Positions 1 to 12,364 of a stretch of DNA of 64,000 nt are shown here, in pieces. Every line of letters begins with the position of its first letter. Position 1 is the stretch's first letter. The notes beneath the pieces are model-generated. The model was not told the origin of the DNA, made no database searches, and saw nothing but the letters and a program-made list of their open reading frames with translations. Both the position numbers and the translations under genes were made by a program. The stretch spans positions 245,001 to 309,000 of the forward strand of contig CAUYUJ010007446.1 of NCBI GenBank assembly GCA_963575745.1, in the 5' to 3' direction. Source of the DNA: Prorocentrum cordatum. Taxonomy: Eukaryota > Sar > Dinophyceae > Prorocentrales > Prorocentraceae.

Positions 1-153
1 CTTGACTAGCGGTTCCCATATATGTGTATGTATGTGTATAGAGGTGTATATATATATAACAAAATACACACCTGTATATATATACATACATCTGCAGATA
101 TACATATATTTGTGTATACACAAAAAGTATGCCATTTTACAAGCGAGTCGAAC

Positions 154-184
<31 letters not shown>

Positions 185-1600
185 TATATATATATACATA
201 TACATATATATACATATTTGTGTAAGGGTCGCACCCCCTTTTTACCCTTTCTCTCTATGCCTGTCTTGTTTTATCTCCTTCACTTCCTCCCCTCTGTCTC
301 TCTCTCTCTCTCTCTTTCTGCGCTCTCTCTCGATCTCTCTTGCTCTCTCTCACTTTCTCTTTTGACGCATATATATATATATATATATAAAAGTAAAGTA
401 TTCCCCAAGCAACGCTTGCACCGGAGGGGTCCTAGCGGAAACTGAGAGATTTGGCGAAAGTGCCCCGCCGATTTTGGTGGCCGGCTGGGTTCCCAAGTTC
501 CTGGTTATTGGTTCCGGGCCGAATTCGGTGGGTTCCGGGTTCTCGGTGTTCTGGTCGATCTCTTTTAGATTTGCTTATCATTCTTTTTTCAAGCCCATCC
601 ATTGATTGGGGCTTTTCTCTGGCGAGGTAGGCATATACAGAGCCTAACCTGTGCACTTCAAGTGTGTACCACTTTGTGAGAAGACGTAGACATGTACAGT
701 TGTGTATATATATACACATATATGTATATAGATATGGATATTCAGGTTCGCATCGGTCATATGTGTGAATGTGTATGTGTGTATCGGTTTCCCGCGTTCT
801 TCGGTTTAGTGATTCAGCATGTATAAGCACTTACGTTTGCTTGGTGCCTCCCTTTCTCTCTGCACCTAGCGGCACGATCTTGTTTATGTATTCGTATACG
901 CATATTTGAATACACAAGTGCTCACGCAGATGTAGTCAAACTGCATACAGCGCTCTCTGCGTACATTTCTGGTCCTATGACTGGCAGCGGATACAACCTG
1001 AATGGGCCCAGCCTGACACGGTAATCATATGAATGTACATGCGTAGCTGTAGAAGTCTGTATATGTATATATGTATATATATATATATATGTATACCTCC
1101 TTCTCTCGTGTTTTGCACCTCGCTCCCCCCGACAGCGACATAGTTATATATATATATATATATACAGATACACATACACATATATATACACAGGCACATA
1201 CATTTTGGTAGCAGGCATACGTGTGCATATACGTGAGTATGTGTATGATGACTACGTATTGGTATTTCGGATGAGGGGTCCAGATTAAATGTTCTCTGCT
1301 TGTCTCTCTCTCTCTCTTTCGCTGCCTCTTTGTTTGTGCACATACATATGTGAACTTGCATGTAAGCCACATATCTTGTTGTGCACATACACGTGGATAG
1401 CTACATTGCATTTTAAACACAGATGTATGCATAGATGTATGCATGTACGTATGTAGGTATGCTGTACGTATGTATACATATGTTGCCTGTGCTTGCACGT
1501 GGTTGTCTGTCGCCGTCGTTCCGACGCCGTCTGTGTTTGTAGTTTCTCGGTGGTCATGAGCCCCGCGCCAGGGCCTCATGGCGTCGGCCCGACGCGTTCT
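1..1600. repeat. AT-rich microsatellite region, no gene
   Basis: This stretch is dominated by imperfect TA, GTATA and CATA repeats (about 30-235, 365-395, 700-740, 1050-1100, 1140-1200) and TC runs (about 296-360 and 1300-1320). Around 480-560 there is a short run of GGTTCC/GGTTCT-like words that recurs more clearly near 5.5 kb. The open frames here read as Tyr/Ile/Val/Cys or Ser/Leu homopolymer-like strings and are by-products of the repeats. I see no exon, RNA gene or promoter that I can support. Confidence 0.8.
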
Positions 1601-1678
1601 ACATCGCAGCGGCGGCGGCGGGGGGATCCGTAACCGCCGCCGCCGCCGCCGCGACCGCCGTCCCCGCTAAATACAACG

Positions 1679-2197
1679 GTGGCGGCAGCGCGCCAGGCTG
1701 AAGATGTGCAGCCGCCCCTGCCGCAGCAGCTACCGCCCCCCACGAGGGCGGCAGATGCCCCCTGCGAGCGCAGCAGCAGCCGCAGCCGCAGTCGCAGCCT
1801 CCATCGTTCTTCGCAGCCCGAGGGCGGTGGCGAGCCACAGGATGACTCTGAAGTGGACTGGGTGGGCCCAGCTGAGGAGGGTGGGGAGGACGGCCCTGGG
1901 CCGCCGCCGTGGTTTGTCGGCGATGTCGTCGCCCGCCACGCCGGATTCGAAGTTGCCTTCGAGCAGGCCCTCCAGGCGTCGCGGGCGGCGATGGTCGCTG
2001 GGGTCGCCTTTCAGCAGGCCATGGTCCAGGAGGACGCGCCGCCGCCAGCAGTGCGTGGCGCCGCCAAGGCCCACGTCGAGCACGGGCGGAGCTGGCGCGC
2101 GGCCTTCGAGGCATGGCAGGCGGAACAGCAGCAGCCAGTCTCCGCGGACAACAGCGCCATCATCGATGTGTGGAGGCAGCTGGAATCGCGCCTGTGA
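1679..2197 (+). CDS. Unrecognised Ala/Pro-rich ORF, possibly 5' part of a decayed retroelement
   Basis: The open frame encodes about 170 residues and ends in TGA. No ATG begins it (the first in-frame codon is GTG), so it is probably a 3' exon or part of a degraded frame. The product starts with a Pro/Gln/Ser/Arg-rich tract, then an acidic patch (DDSEVDW), then an Ala-rich helix-prone half with many Ala, Glu and Gln, ending in VWRQLESRL. I recognise no domain. It lies about 1.5 kb upstream of DIRS-like reverse-transcriptase remnants in the same orientation, so a gag-like or leader role in that element is possible but not shown. CGG-rich DNA before it (about 1600-1660) creates competing antisense frames, which I discount. 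Confidence 0.3.
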   Translation: MAAARQAEDVQPPLPQQLPPPTRAADAPCERSSSRSRSRSLHRSSQPEGGGEPQDDSEVDWVGPAEEGGEDGPGPPPWFVGDVVARHAGFEVAFEQALQASRAAMVAGVAFQQAMVQEDAPPPAVRGAAKAHVEHGRSWRAAFEAWQAEQQQPVSADNSAIIDVWRQLESRL

Positions 2198-2429
2198 GGA
2201 TACGTCCCCTGGCGGGGATCGCATGCCGGAGACGGAGGAAGGAAGAGCGCTACGGTCGGTTTACTGTTGCGACGGTTTGCTGCTCAGTCTGCCGTGCTGC
2301 GTCGAATGTACCATGGGCCCCCTTTCGTTCGAGCTGGAGACCGATTGCGAAAACGGACCTTGCCCAAGATCGTCGAACCAATAAGCGCGGTGGAATGCAC
2401 TGGCTCGACGACTCGTCTGGCTGTCCGAT

Positions 2430-5250
2430 ATGCTACCTGGCCTCGCGCGGAGTCTCCACGTCATCTGCCGTGCGCTGCGGGCGCCTTTCCCGCATTCGAT
2501 CGGGGCGGCGACGATGGCGCTACAGGACGAGCTCGAGAGGTTCGACCACGGCCTGAACGTGAGAGCGGGGCAGAATCCTGCTCTAGCGGCGCCCCTTGGC
2601 GGCGATCCTCGCCGCTAAGCCCGCCGCTGGGCGGGGTGGCTGGGAATCCTGGCGGACGGCTGCTCTCGCGGGCCAGTCCGCGCTGGTGACGTGCGACGGC
2701 GATCTTCGCGCGCTACCGGTGCTCTTCGACCCGCAGGGCGAGTGGCGCAAGGCCCTTGCAGATGTGGCGGCTCTCTCCAGCGAGAAAGCGGTGCCCGGCG
2801 GGTTCAGGGTGACAGTTCCTTGCGCGCTGATGTGGGCGCTGGAGTACTTTCGAGACAACGGCGGGTCTTTCTTCGCCGCCCGCGAGATCGGCGTGCGCAT
2901 GAGCAAGGTCGCTGCTGGGGATAGGAGCTTCTACGAACACGAGGTGGCCCCCGCGGGGCCGGCGCAACCTGCCGCCCGTGGAGTCCTTCGAGCTGTTGCC
3001 CAGGTGCGCGGCGCTCATCAAAGAGGCGCGCAGGCTCAATCCAGCCCGGCCGCCGGGCCCGACTGCAGCAGGGCGGATTTCTTCGCGGGTTGGGGGGCTC
3101 GGTCAGGAGGCGCCGCCATCGCGCCGCAGTTGGCCGCCCACGTCGCCTCGGAGGCGCGCCGGGGGTCGGCCATCGCGAAGGAGGCCCGAAAGGCGCGGGA
3201 GGAGAGGCAGCAGCGCCCCTCGCGGCCCCCCGAGGGCGCGGGCCGAGGGGGCGGCTGCAAGGCCAGGGGGGCCAGAGCCCCGCCGGGGCCTCATGGCGCG
3301 CAGAGGGCCTCGGGGCCGGCAGATGGGCGCGCCAGCCCCCCCTCGCGAGGAGGCCCCACTATGCCCTGGTCGCGGGCTCGCAGGCGCCGAGAGCTGCACC
3401 GCGCGACTTTTTTTTTCCGAGGCTCGATGAGGCCCCGGCCGTTCGCAAGGGCACGTCGCGCCCCGTTCAGCGAAAGTTGCAATTGCGTCGCGCCAAGGGC
3501 CAGCGCGCGGACGCCATGATCGACTCCTTCAACTGGCTCTACGGGGGAGAGGGCGGTCTTGCCAGGCCTGGCGTTTCTACCAGCGCTGCGCAGCGTGGGC
3601 CAAGCGCGTTCTGCACCGACACGCGGGCGTTGAGGATGATGATGGTCGTCCAGCTGCCGACTCGCGAGAAGCGGCCCGCGTGCTTCTCCGTTCTGACCTC
3701 GGCTGCGACGGTGGAGAGGCCCTTTGCATTGTTTCGCATCGCGTGCGCGGGCTGGCGGCGATCCCAGAGCCGACGGAATGGCGCCCGATCGCGGAGCAGC
3801 TGCTGGACCCCGAGGGCGCCGCTTGCCTCGTGGAGTTCGGCACCGCCATGCTGCTTGACGACGGGGAGTTTGGCACGGTCTGCGAGGCCAGCGCTCTTGC
3901 GAAGCCGCGCGTGGACATGGTTCTCGAGCGCCCCCCCCGACAAGTGCGCCACCTTCTTCCGCTCGCCGGCCGCGAGCGGGATGCCGACGTGGACTGCGTC
4001 GCCAAAAGCCCGCATCACTCTTTTTGTTGTCAAGACGAAGGGCGGCGCCTTCAGGGTCGCCCGGGATCGCTGCGGGGTCAGCGCTCGTTTCAGGGCTCCT
4101 CCCGCCATGGGCTGGGCCAGCGGATCACGGCGGGCCGACGTCTCGGCCCCTGCTGATGCTGAGCTGCGCGCGGCGCAAGTGGCCATGTCGAATTTGTTAT
4201 ACTTCCTGGGGGCCCCCATGCGCCCTGTCGGAGTACTTCGCGCCGCCGCCGATCGAGGCGTCGCTGCGTGCGGACTTCGCAGAGCTGCCGGGCTGCAGTA
4301 GACTGCCGCGCCTTGCCTCGATGATCGCGCCCTGTCTGAAGGTCGCGCCGATGGGTTGGAATTGGGCGACGTGGATCGCGCAGCGGGTGGTCGACGAGCA
4401 GATTTTGGAGTCCAAGGTGATCGAGCCCGAGAGGGCGATCACTGATGAGAGGCACATCCCCGAGCTGGTGCCAGGCAGGTTGCCATTGCTGCCCTACGCC
4501 TGCAATATCGAGGCGTCAGTCTTGGGCCCGAACACCGCGGGTGACATCCGCGACCAGCTGCAGCGCCATCTTGAGAGGAAGGGTTTCGCGGTCCACGAGC
4601 TGGCTTGCCCCGCGACGGATGCCGTCTCTTTGGGCTACCGCATCAACCTCGCACATTGGCGCCCGTGGCCCGCAAGCGGCAGCTGCTGGAGGCCGCGGGC
4701 CGCCGGCTTCAGGGCCGCCCGCGGGTCAGCGGGCGCGAGCTGGAGCGGTTCGTGGGTCGCCTTGTCCCTATTTGTTCGCTGAGAAGAGAGTTCTTGTCCA
4801 TCTTCCATCGCGTCTATTCCTTCTTCCGCGCCCATCGATCGTCGCGGGGTCGCCTGTGGATGAGTGGGGCTCAGAGGATCCGAACTTTAAGCATCCTTCT
4901 CCTGTCCTGCTTCGCAAGATTGAACAGGCCATGGAGTCCAAGCGTTGCCAGTTCAGGTGCCTGTCCCAGTGGGCATGCGGTGTGCTCCAGGAACCTATCG
5001 ACCCAGGACGTCGCCCAGGTCGGTAAACTCAAGGAGAAGTCTCGACGTCGTGCCAAGGTCCCCGCAGCAAAGGCTCGCAAGAGGGCTCTCGAGGGCCGCG
5101 ACACATTCAATGACGCCACCAACGTGGCCGACGCAAAGGTCGACAAGGAGAAGGGGGGGATCAAGATGGTAGAGGAGAACCCCGATTTCCAGAAGGTCCC
5201 CAGAACGTGGCTTGATCCCGAACGAGGTCACTTGGACAAAACCAAACAAA
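2430..5250 (+). pseudogene. Decayed DIRS-like retrotransposon reverse transcriptase region
   Basis: Retroelement-like blocks occur in order on the plus strand but in changing frames. A block with MIDSFNWLYGG lies near 3516. A reverse-transcriptase core lies at about 4225-4660 in one frame, with EYFAPPPIEASL, then APCLKVAPMGWNWATW (the PMGW-type RT motif) and LPYACNIEASVLG, where a YADN/YVDN-like catalytic motif would be expected. An RNase H lead-in (GRELERFVG, LRREFLSIFHRVYSFF) near 4725-4830 and a block VAQVGKLKEKSRRRA near 5007 lie in another frame. This order matches the DIRS-type RT/RNase H arrangement I know from dinoflagellate genomes. The catalytic aspartates appear lost (YACN), and at least one frame change lies between the RT and RNase H parts near 4650. 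No tyrosine recombinase or terminal repeats were found. The family assignment is by motif memory, not alignment. Confidence 0.5.
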
Positions 5251-5482
5251 ACAACTTCCGCAAATCAAATAACAACACATATCAAAACGGGCCCTAGCAA
5301 CTTAGCAGAGATATCTAACTTACCACGTTACTTACATCTATAACATATATATATATGACAACTGGGGCAGATGCACACATGACGTTTACGACCAACACAA
5401 GTATTTCCAATGTCTTGAGTAAGATCTTGTGATATGAGTTTTGCTATCGCACTTACAGCTACCTGGCGATCGAAACAGTTCC

Positions 5483-5625
5483 CGGATCCCACGGTTCCGG
5501 CTCCCGGTTTTCAGTTTTGGGTTCCCGGCTCCTTGTTCCCGGCTTCTGGTTCCTGGTTCTGGGCTCCTGGCTCCGGGTTCCCAGTTCCCGTTTCCCGTTT
5601 CCCGACTCTTGGTTCCCAGCTATGT
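5483..5625. repeat. GGTTCC-type minisatellite
   Basis: Roughly twenty imperfect copies of a 6-8 bp word of the form GGTTCC(C/T)GG or GGCTCC occur in tandem. A looser run of the same word sits near 480-560. It is non-coding: all frames read as Gly/Ser/Pro/Val repeats. Confidence 0.7.
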
Positions 5626-6093
5626 TCCGTATAGTTGCTTATTTGCGGAGTTACTTGCTTCCCAGCGGGAAGCAGGTAGATCCGCAAAGGGCCTCGGTGA
5701 ACGCCCCCATCGAGATCTGTTGTTTGGACGACGAGGTTGTCGCCAGGCAGATCGCCGGCCTCCTCCAGCCAAGCCTGCGAATCGTGGTAGAAGGCAGGCG
5801 TGAACAATTCGGGGTCGGTGGAATGGCCCATGCGCCTTCCCGCGGAAGGGCGAAGTGATGGGCAAACGTCGCTTGCGTCGACGACGAGGACAGCCTCGCA
5901 CCGATGTAAAGCGTGAAGTGTATAGAAGCGCGCGCGTGGCGGGCGTAGAGAATGAGGATGTCGTGGTTCCCCCCTGGTGGAGGCTTTGCGCATGCCGAGT
6001 GATCTTGCAAGACAGCTGCACCCGCAGTCGCGGATGCGCCACATCACCACTTTGGCGATTTGCACAAAACCACGATGTTCGATACCACCACAA
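5626..6093 (-). CDS. Unrecognised minus-strand ORF, uncertain
   Basis: A minus-strand open frame of about 150-180 residues reads as non-repetitive, protein-like sequence. It includes a central stretch with AVLVVDASDV, then TPAFYHDSQAWLEEAGDLPGD and VQTTDLDGG. Toward its C-terminus it runs into the GGTTCC minisatellite, so any real coding part probably lies within the span given. I recognise no family. It could be an exon or a fragment of an old mobile-element ORF, and no splice sites or start context could be fixed. It is reported because its composition differs from the repeat-derived frames around it. Confidence 0.22.
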
Positions 6094-8100
6094 TCCCAGT
6101 CAGGAGGATGAACGGCTCACCGAAGTCGCATAGTTCGATTGTCAAGCACATGCGCCACTAGTAACAAAGACAGTGCAGAAGACGTTAGCACCAACTATGT
6201 CCAATCATTATTTGCCGCTGGGGCTGTCTATTTTCCTATCCGATCGTCGCGACATAGTTCGTCACGGCTGAGGCAGGCAAGCGTGTAGTGCATGTCACAC
6301 GCGAGGTCAAGCCACTTGGTAGCTGATGTTCAATGTTGGTCGTCTCGTGTGGCATACGATATCGTCATCGATCAGGGCGAGGAGTGGTCTCAGCGAGGGC
6401 GAGTTTAGCGCACCTGGAAACAGCTGCCGCCACTGCCGAAACAACTCGAAGGCACCTTGGGCTTGGGCAAGCAAGATGGGTATAGTAACATATGTGTGCT
6501 TTCACCCAGCCGCGACCATCCGCGGCTACTTCGACCTTTGATTGGCTGGACGCAAATCTGAGTCGGCACAGGCGGTGATATCTGCCCGACGCACTTGATC
6601 CTCCTTGTTCGCTGGAACGCGCTGGCGACGACGGCTGCGACGACGGCGACGCCACACGGTGCCGACGGCGAGGCGACGAACGGACGGCGCCGCAGGCTGC
6701 AGAGCCGCCTGGCGCAGTTCGAATCCCTGTCGCCCCTCGAGCGGGAGCGCCCCCCCGCTGGCGGGCGCCCTCTGGCCGTCCTCCTCCTCGGGGCTCCTCC
6801 TCGGGGCAGCCCGTGTGGGCGTTTCCTTCCCCCAACTCGATCCGATCCGATCTCGATCGCCTCCGATTCGGTTCGACATCGGATTCCGATCTGGGTTTCG
6901 TTTTCTCCACGGAAGCCTTACAAGCTTGCCGATTTCCGTCGACTCGACTTCTCCCGACTTGGCCGCCTAGCCGTCCCAGGGGCCCGCGTGTGATGGCTGT
7001 TACACCTTGCGTATGGAGAAAAAATCTCCGGGAAGCTTGTCCAAGGTCGGGTATAGCCAGAACCCCAGGTGAGGGGACCGGGAGTCAAGGGCATCGTGGT
7101 GGGGAGGGGTCGGGTTCGCATCTGACCCCCTACGATTTCCGCCGGTCCCATTCGTTTCGATCGACGGTCCGCCTCGTCGATTCGATCCTGGGCTCTCCCG
7201 TCTCCGGGGTGCCCCCCGCCGCCCCAGAGGGGCGGATAGGAGACCCCATGCGGACCCTGCCCCCACCCCCCAGGATTTCCGAGGGGGAGGGTGGGGTTCG
7301 CATGTGGCCCCCTAGCGGAGGCACGCGCAGTGGGGCGGGCGGCTCGCCGGCAGCCGTTGCCAACCACAGGGTCGAATCGCCGCAGGGTTCGCCTCCTTAC
7401 TTTCCTCCTTGGCCTCCTCCTCCTCCTCCTCCTCCTTCTCCTGCTCCTCCTCCTCCTCCTCCTCCTCCGCCTCCTCCTTCTCCTCCTCCTCTTCCCCTGT
7501 CTCCACAAATTCTCAACATGAGTACTCCTCTCTACTTTATCCCCCTAGGTGGCCGGGGAGTGCCGCGACCCGCTCCGGGTATCTGCTTCCGCGCAAGATG
7601 GTTCCGAGTTGATTGTTCGAATGTGGTTTTCCAATCCGAGCGTTCTCGGTCGTTCCGCAATAGTTCTCCCGCTGCTGCGCGGGCCTGATTTTAGGCTCGG
7701 GGCATTGCTCCCGTCGTTCGGATGGCGCTCTCGCCCCAGTGTGGGCTGCTTTTCTGGATACGGGTCTTTCCCCATCGTTGCCGCCCCCCTCCTTTTCCCT
7801 CCGCCGCCTTCCCTGGGCCCTCCTTCTCTTCCCGCCCTGTCCATTCCAGTTCCTGCTGCTCGTGTTCGTCGTCGTCGTCGTCCTCCTCCTCCTCTTTTCT
7901 CATCCTCCTTCTCCTCCTGCTCAGTTATCTTCTTACACATCCGCCACCACCTCCGATGTACGCAGCTTCTCTTTTCTCCGGTTGCGCATAACACGATGGT
8001 GCCGTTTTTGCAGTTCCAGGGTCGCTATGGCGCGCGTCCGCGACGAAGGGCCTAACCAGATTCAAGGGTGGGTACCGCAAGCCAAGTGGGACGAAGGATG
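6094..8100. other. Mostly non-coding stretch with TCC tracts
   Basis: Nothing firm is visible at 6094-6590. At about 6600-6800 a plus-strand frame reads as a possible Arg-rich exon (LQSRLAQFESLSPLERERP), but no gene could be built around it. At 6840-7370 GC-rich DNA carries two loose copies of a segment with GGTTCGCAT followed by a CCCCCTA-like end. TCC-rich pyrimidine tracts lie at about 7405-7500 and TCG/TCC at 7860-7930. These resemble intron fillers elsewhere in the window. Confidence 0.5.
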
Positions 8101-8104
8101 GGGG

Positions 8105-8335
8105 AGCTCCCTCTTGGGCCATGAGACGTGTGAGGGATGCTCCAAAACGGGCGTGGCGCCCACATGTGAATTGTGCCTCTAGGGCCTTCGGTGGAGGTTC
8201 TTATGTGGCCACGAAACGTGCGACTGGTGTGCCGTAACGGGCGTGACGCCCACATGTGGACAGTGCGTTTGGGGCCTTAGGTGGACCTCCCTATGCCACG
8301 AAACATGTGAGGAGTGTGCCGAAGTGCGCATGCAA
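8105..8335 (+). repeat. Three tandem units of an ~88-bp repeat (family also at 37.9 and 46 kb)
   Basis: Three imperfect units begin near 8116, 8206 and 8293, 90 and 87 bp apart. Each carries GGCC(A/T)(C/T)GA(A/G)AC(G/A)TG, and two carry GGGCCTT(C/A)GGTGGA. The reverse complement of this pattern forms the 76-bp array at 45.96-46.93 kb, and a more diverged copy in this orientation lies near 37.88-38.01 kb. The short protein reading (GLRWTSLCHETCEEC) is a repeat by-product. Confidence 0.65.
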
Positions 8336-9300
8336 AGACCAACGGCGCGGATGGGAGGAGGGAGGAGGTGGCAGCGGGAGGCGGGAGTGCGACGCGGGGC
8401 GCTGTCTCTTCAGTACGAAGACCCAACACCTCCAGCTGGTCAATCGGAAGGGATGGGTGGAAGGGTAGGACATCAGACAAGGCCCGTGTGCACATGGTTT
8501 GTCGCTCTACCTCTCGCGCCCTTCCCCATCACCACTCTCTGCTCTCTCCCCCTCCTCTCCTCCTTGCTCTCCTCTTGCCCGTCATCCTCCACCTCGGTCG
8601 CTTGCGGTCTTACGGAATGTGCCACGGCCATCGGTTCAAGGCAAAAGGTGACAAGGACAACGAAGGGGGTGAGAGAGGCACAGGAGCAGCAGGGCAGCAA
8701 GAGAGGCGGGACATGTCTTCACTTCCTCCTCCTCCTCCATCTATGCCCTGGCTGCGAGCCGTGCGTATCCCTTGGTGCGGGACCTGCCTGGTTGCGAGCG
8801 GCTCGCGCGAAGTGCGCCCCCGCCCCTCTCTGTTTGCTCCCCATATCCCAAGGATGAGGTAAGTATAATTCGCGTCTCGCCTCCGCCGTCCCCTTCTTCT
8901 TTCCCGCTCTGTTCCGTTCCTCCTCGCCCAGTCATGCTACTCATACTCGGTCCCCCTTGTCCTCGTCAAGTACTTGTATGAGTGTCCGCCTCCATAACAC
9001 TCACTCACTCACTTGCCTCCTCACTTCTATACCCAGACGCATGCACAATATTACTCGTATTGAGATGATGGGGGTTACTAGTGTTCAGAACCGCTCATGC
9101 TTACGATCAGCCATTATATGGCCCACCATACACAGACCCGAACTCAGAACCACTTCGCGATCATACCCGCTCTTGCGCAGATTCCTCATGCTCGGACATA
9201 CTCATACTCTGACTCGCACCCAGTCAAGCCCACTCCTACTCAGACTCATCAGGACACATACGGGCATGACAAGTGAGCCACCCAGTGTATAACCGCCAGG
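8336..9300. other. Non-coding stretch, no gene seen
   Basis: GC-rich DNA with CT-rich patches (about 8530-8600 and 8880-8930). No frame shows exon-like composition with plausible splice sites. Confidence 0.5.
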
Positions 9301-9409
9301 GCGTATGCGGCTTGTCAGTTCGCACGCATATCGTGTGGACCTCTGGGTCGAAACGCTGGTGTTGGCCCAGATGACCGCGATGCAGGCATGGCGTTTGAGC
9401 CACCTACTG

Positions 9410-9625
9410 CGGAGATGCCAGGGGTATGACGTTGGCCCGTTCGCACTCCGATTGCGGGGACCCCCGATACGAACTGGGTCTGTTGGCCCAGTTGAAGGAC
9501 CCCATTCAGGAGCCACATGATCACCTCTACATGGTAGGCATGTCACTTGGGCACCAGACTAGGCAGTTGCCATGGGGTAGGACCTTGGCCCGTTCGGGCC
9601 CAGATTGTGGGGCCCTCCCGTGTGC
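9410..9625. repeat. Two diverged direct copies 153 bp apart
   Basis: Segments containing TTGGCCCGTTCG followed by GATTG(C/T)GGGG lie at about 9431 and 9584. Flanking words are partly shared, so this is an old tandem duplication. No coding signal accompanies it. Confidence 0.45.
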
Positions 9626-12060
9626 CGACACTGCAAGCTCCCTGAAAGGGTGGGTATATGTACCCATGCTCTAGTCCAGCTACGCCTGAGCCCATCCACA
9701 CCAGCTTGCATACATCCACACATACTCAGGCTGACCCGCTCCCATACCCATTCTCACATCCAGGCAGCCGTACACAAACTCACGCATAACCAGCCGCTCG
9801 TTCTTGACCCGCTCCCACCCATAATGACGTCTATGCATCCCTGAAAATGACGTTTCCGAGAGTGTTTGCACGCATGGGGACTTCCGCGTCCACATTTGTT
9901 CTGTTCTCACGAGCCGCCGCCTTCGTCTCGGTCGCCCTTCTCATCCGCCACCTCCTCCCCGTCCCTCCCATGCACAGGTGCCACCCCCCGTTCGAGGGGG
10001 TCAGGGGGGGAGTGGTGGGGAGTGAGCGGGGGGGGGGGGGCGGAGGCAGTGGCGGGAGGATAACAGTTGTTCCTGTGGTGGGGTGGGGGGGAGTGGCTGG
10101 TCATTGGCTGCCGCCGCGTCTGAACCACGCCAGCGAGCCCACAGACAGCACAACGCGTGCGGTCACAGTGCTACACGCGACCACCACGTGCACAACAGGC
10201 ATGGCGAGGGAGAGACGCGTAACGACAACGGTGGGGCAGCGGAGCCCGCAGGGGCACGGGGGTGCAGTGCAGTTGCCACGACTCCCGCGCCTCCCCCGCC
10301 CGCTTACTGGCCCCCCTCGGACGTCTGCGGACGACGTGTGTGCACCGTACCGCGTTGGCGTCTCCCGAGGCACCCTCGATCGTCGAGCGTGGAGGCATCG
10401 TCGACGCATCGTCGATCCTCGAGGCTTCGGCGACGATCCTCCAGGCATCGTCGACGTGGTGCGGTGTGCAGCGTTTCGGCCCTCAGGACCGACAAACTGT
10501 GCACCGCACCGCGTTGGAGCGGGGCTTGAATGGAGACCGAACACGATACATTGCATGGGCGCCATTCTCGCATGGCGCCCTCGCGCCCCTTCACTCGGAC
10601 TCTCTCTCGCTCTCCTCCCCTTCTGGCCCTCTTCCTCCCCTCCGCCTACTCCGCGCCCACCCCTTCGGACGGCTCCGCGCTGCTTCACTCTGGCTCTCGC
10701 TCGCTCTCCTCTGTGGGCGGAGCGCCCAGAGGGTGCTGCGTGGAACACTCTGTTGGGTTGCAGTGTCGCCCAGGTCGGCTACGAGGGCAGGGGAGGGGGG
10801 GGGGCGTTGCTTCTAAATCTGACAGCTCGATACTCGATACCCGATGCACCTCCGCTTGCTTCCGCAGGAGCGCGGGTCGCACGCCTTCTCCGTGGGCGTC
10901 GCGGAGCAGGGCATGACCGAGAGGAACTCGAGGCTGACCGAGAGGGGGATGTTCGCGGCCGCGGCCTCGGCATGGAGGAGGGGCAGATACGCAGCGCCGC
11001 CGATCTTTCCCCCTCCTCCGCCTCCCATCCCCTCCTCCTCCGCCTCCTCTTCCCCCTTCGCTGCATCGCATCCTCCTCGTCCTCCGCCTCCTCATCATCA
11101 TCCCAGGCGATGCCTCGCCTTGTGCTGCGAAGCGAGGCCGCCCGAGATTGCGGGCGGGTAGGAGTGGAGGACCAGGTTTCACCTTTAGGCGCTGGTTGGG
11201 AGGCTTGATCCTGCGGCGCTCTTGATGGACGTGTTGCAGGTTGTAAGACCACTAGCAGCAACTAACAGCCCAGATGCAGTACTGAGGCACGCCAGGACAT
11301 CTTGCTAGCGGGCGGGTGCCCGAAGGGAGTCTTTCGTTCCCCGATAGGCCTGACGTCTTTTGCCCCCCCGAACCCCCCGTCAAGCCCAAGGTCGACGCAG
11401 GATGTGTCCGCGGATCTTGTAGTAAGATTATTCATCGAACGCGCCTGCTGCATGACAACACAGCACTACCCGAGCCTTGGACGCGATCTGCTAATATTTC
11501 GGGCTTGCGCCGGGAGGGTCATCATTCCTTTGAAAAGAAGGGGATGGGGAAGCACGGGGCCAGAGCCACTCATTCAGCATCAGGCGCTAGGCACTAAAGG
11601 GGCACCGAAGGTGCCCGAAATGCAACATGTTCTTCGTCCCCACCCCCTGCTTGATTCGACGGGCAACACGAAAGCGTAAACCTAATTTCTCGGAGGTCGG
11701 CGCAGATGTTTTGGATCCGCCCCTGAAGCCCTCCGCGCGCCAAAAAGTGGGGTGCAGCGACGATCCAAGAACCCGCGCGGACCTGCAACTATTAAGCTTA
11801 TGCGGTTTGTTTTGTTCTTCTATCTGACAGTGAGGACCCTCAGCCAGTGCAAATTCAACCTGCCACCTCTTGCTATCTTTAAGGATCCACCCTTCAAGGC
11901 CCCATATTTGATCAACCAACATGCGGTGACGGCGGCGACGAATGACGGAGTCATCAAACGGTGACGACGGACCTCCGAGAGGTGTTTGTTTATGTTGTTT
12001 TTTCTTCCAGTGTTCTGGATGTCCGCCAACACTTATCTCACGTGCTCCAGAGACGCCTTC
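9626..12060. other. Non-coding, GC-rich, with small minisatellites
   Basis: A G-rich tract lies at about 10000-10100. A minisatellite of CATCGTCGA/GATCCTCGAGG-like words lies at about 10370-10465. TCC-rich DNA lies at about 11000-11100. From 11200 to 12060 the sequence is more complex, but I could not support an exon. Long open frames here have the Arg/Ser/Pro composition expected of random GC-rich DNA. Confidence 0.5.
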
Positions 12061-12074
12061 CTTGAGCACGTGAA

Positions 12075-12260
12075 GTTCCGATGGCGATGATGATGGCGAT
12101 GACGACGACGATGACGAGGATTATGCTGAATATTCGGATGACGGCGACGATCATGAAGATGAAGATGATGACGATAGCCACAAGATGATGATGACGTGCT
12201 TGGTGATGCGGATGTTGCAAATGAGGGGCTGGATGATGAGGATGAAGATGGCGATGCTGA
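12075..12260. repeat. Imperfect GAT triplet tract
   Basis: A run of GAT/GAC/GAA triplets, the same class as the large tract at 14.76-15.46 kb. Confidence 0.75.
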
Positions 12261-12364
12261 CGACGCTTGTTGCCTCGGTCTGAGTTCTTATTATCCTGAA
12301 TGCCGGCGGGTCTGTCTGCCCTGGTCGGCCCGACGCGGGCACCCGCGTCCGCAGCGTTAGTCTT

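Noticed and set aside
1599-2114. Minus-strand Pro/Arg/Ala frame
   Set aside because: Shadow of CGG-rich DNA; the plus-strand frame over the same span looks more protein-like.
9847-11208. 453-residue plus-strand frame as a gene
   Set aside because: Composition changes along its length with G-runs, minisatellite and TCC tracts; no conserved-looking block.
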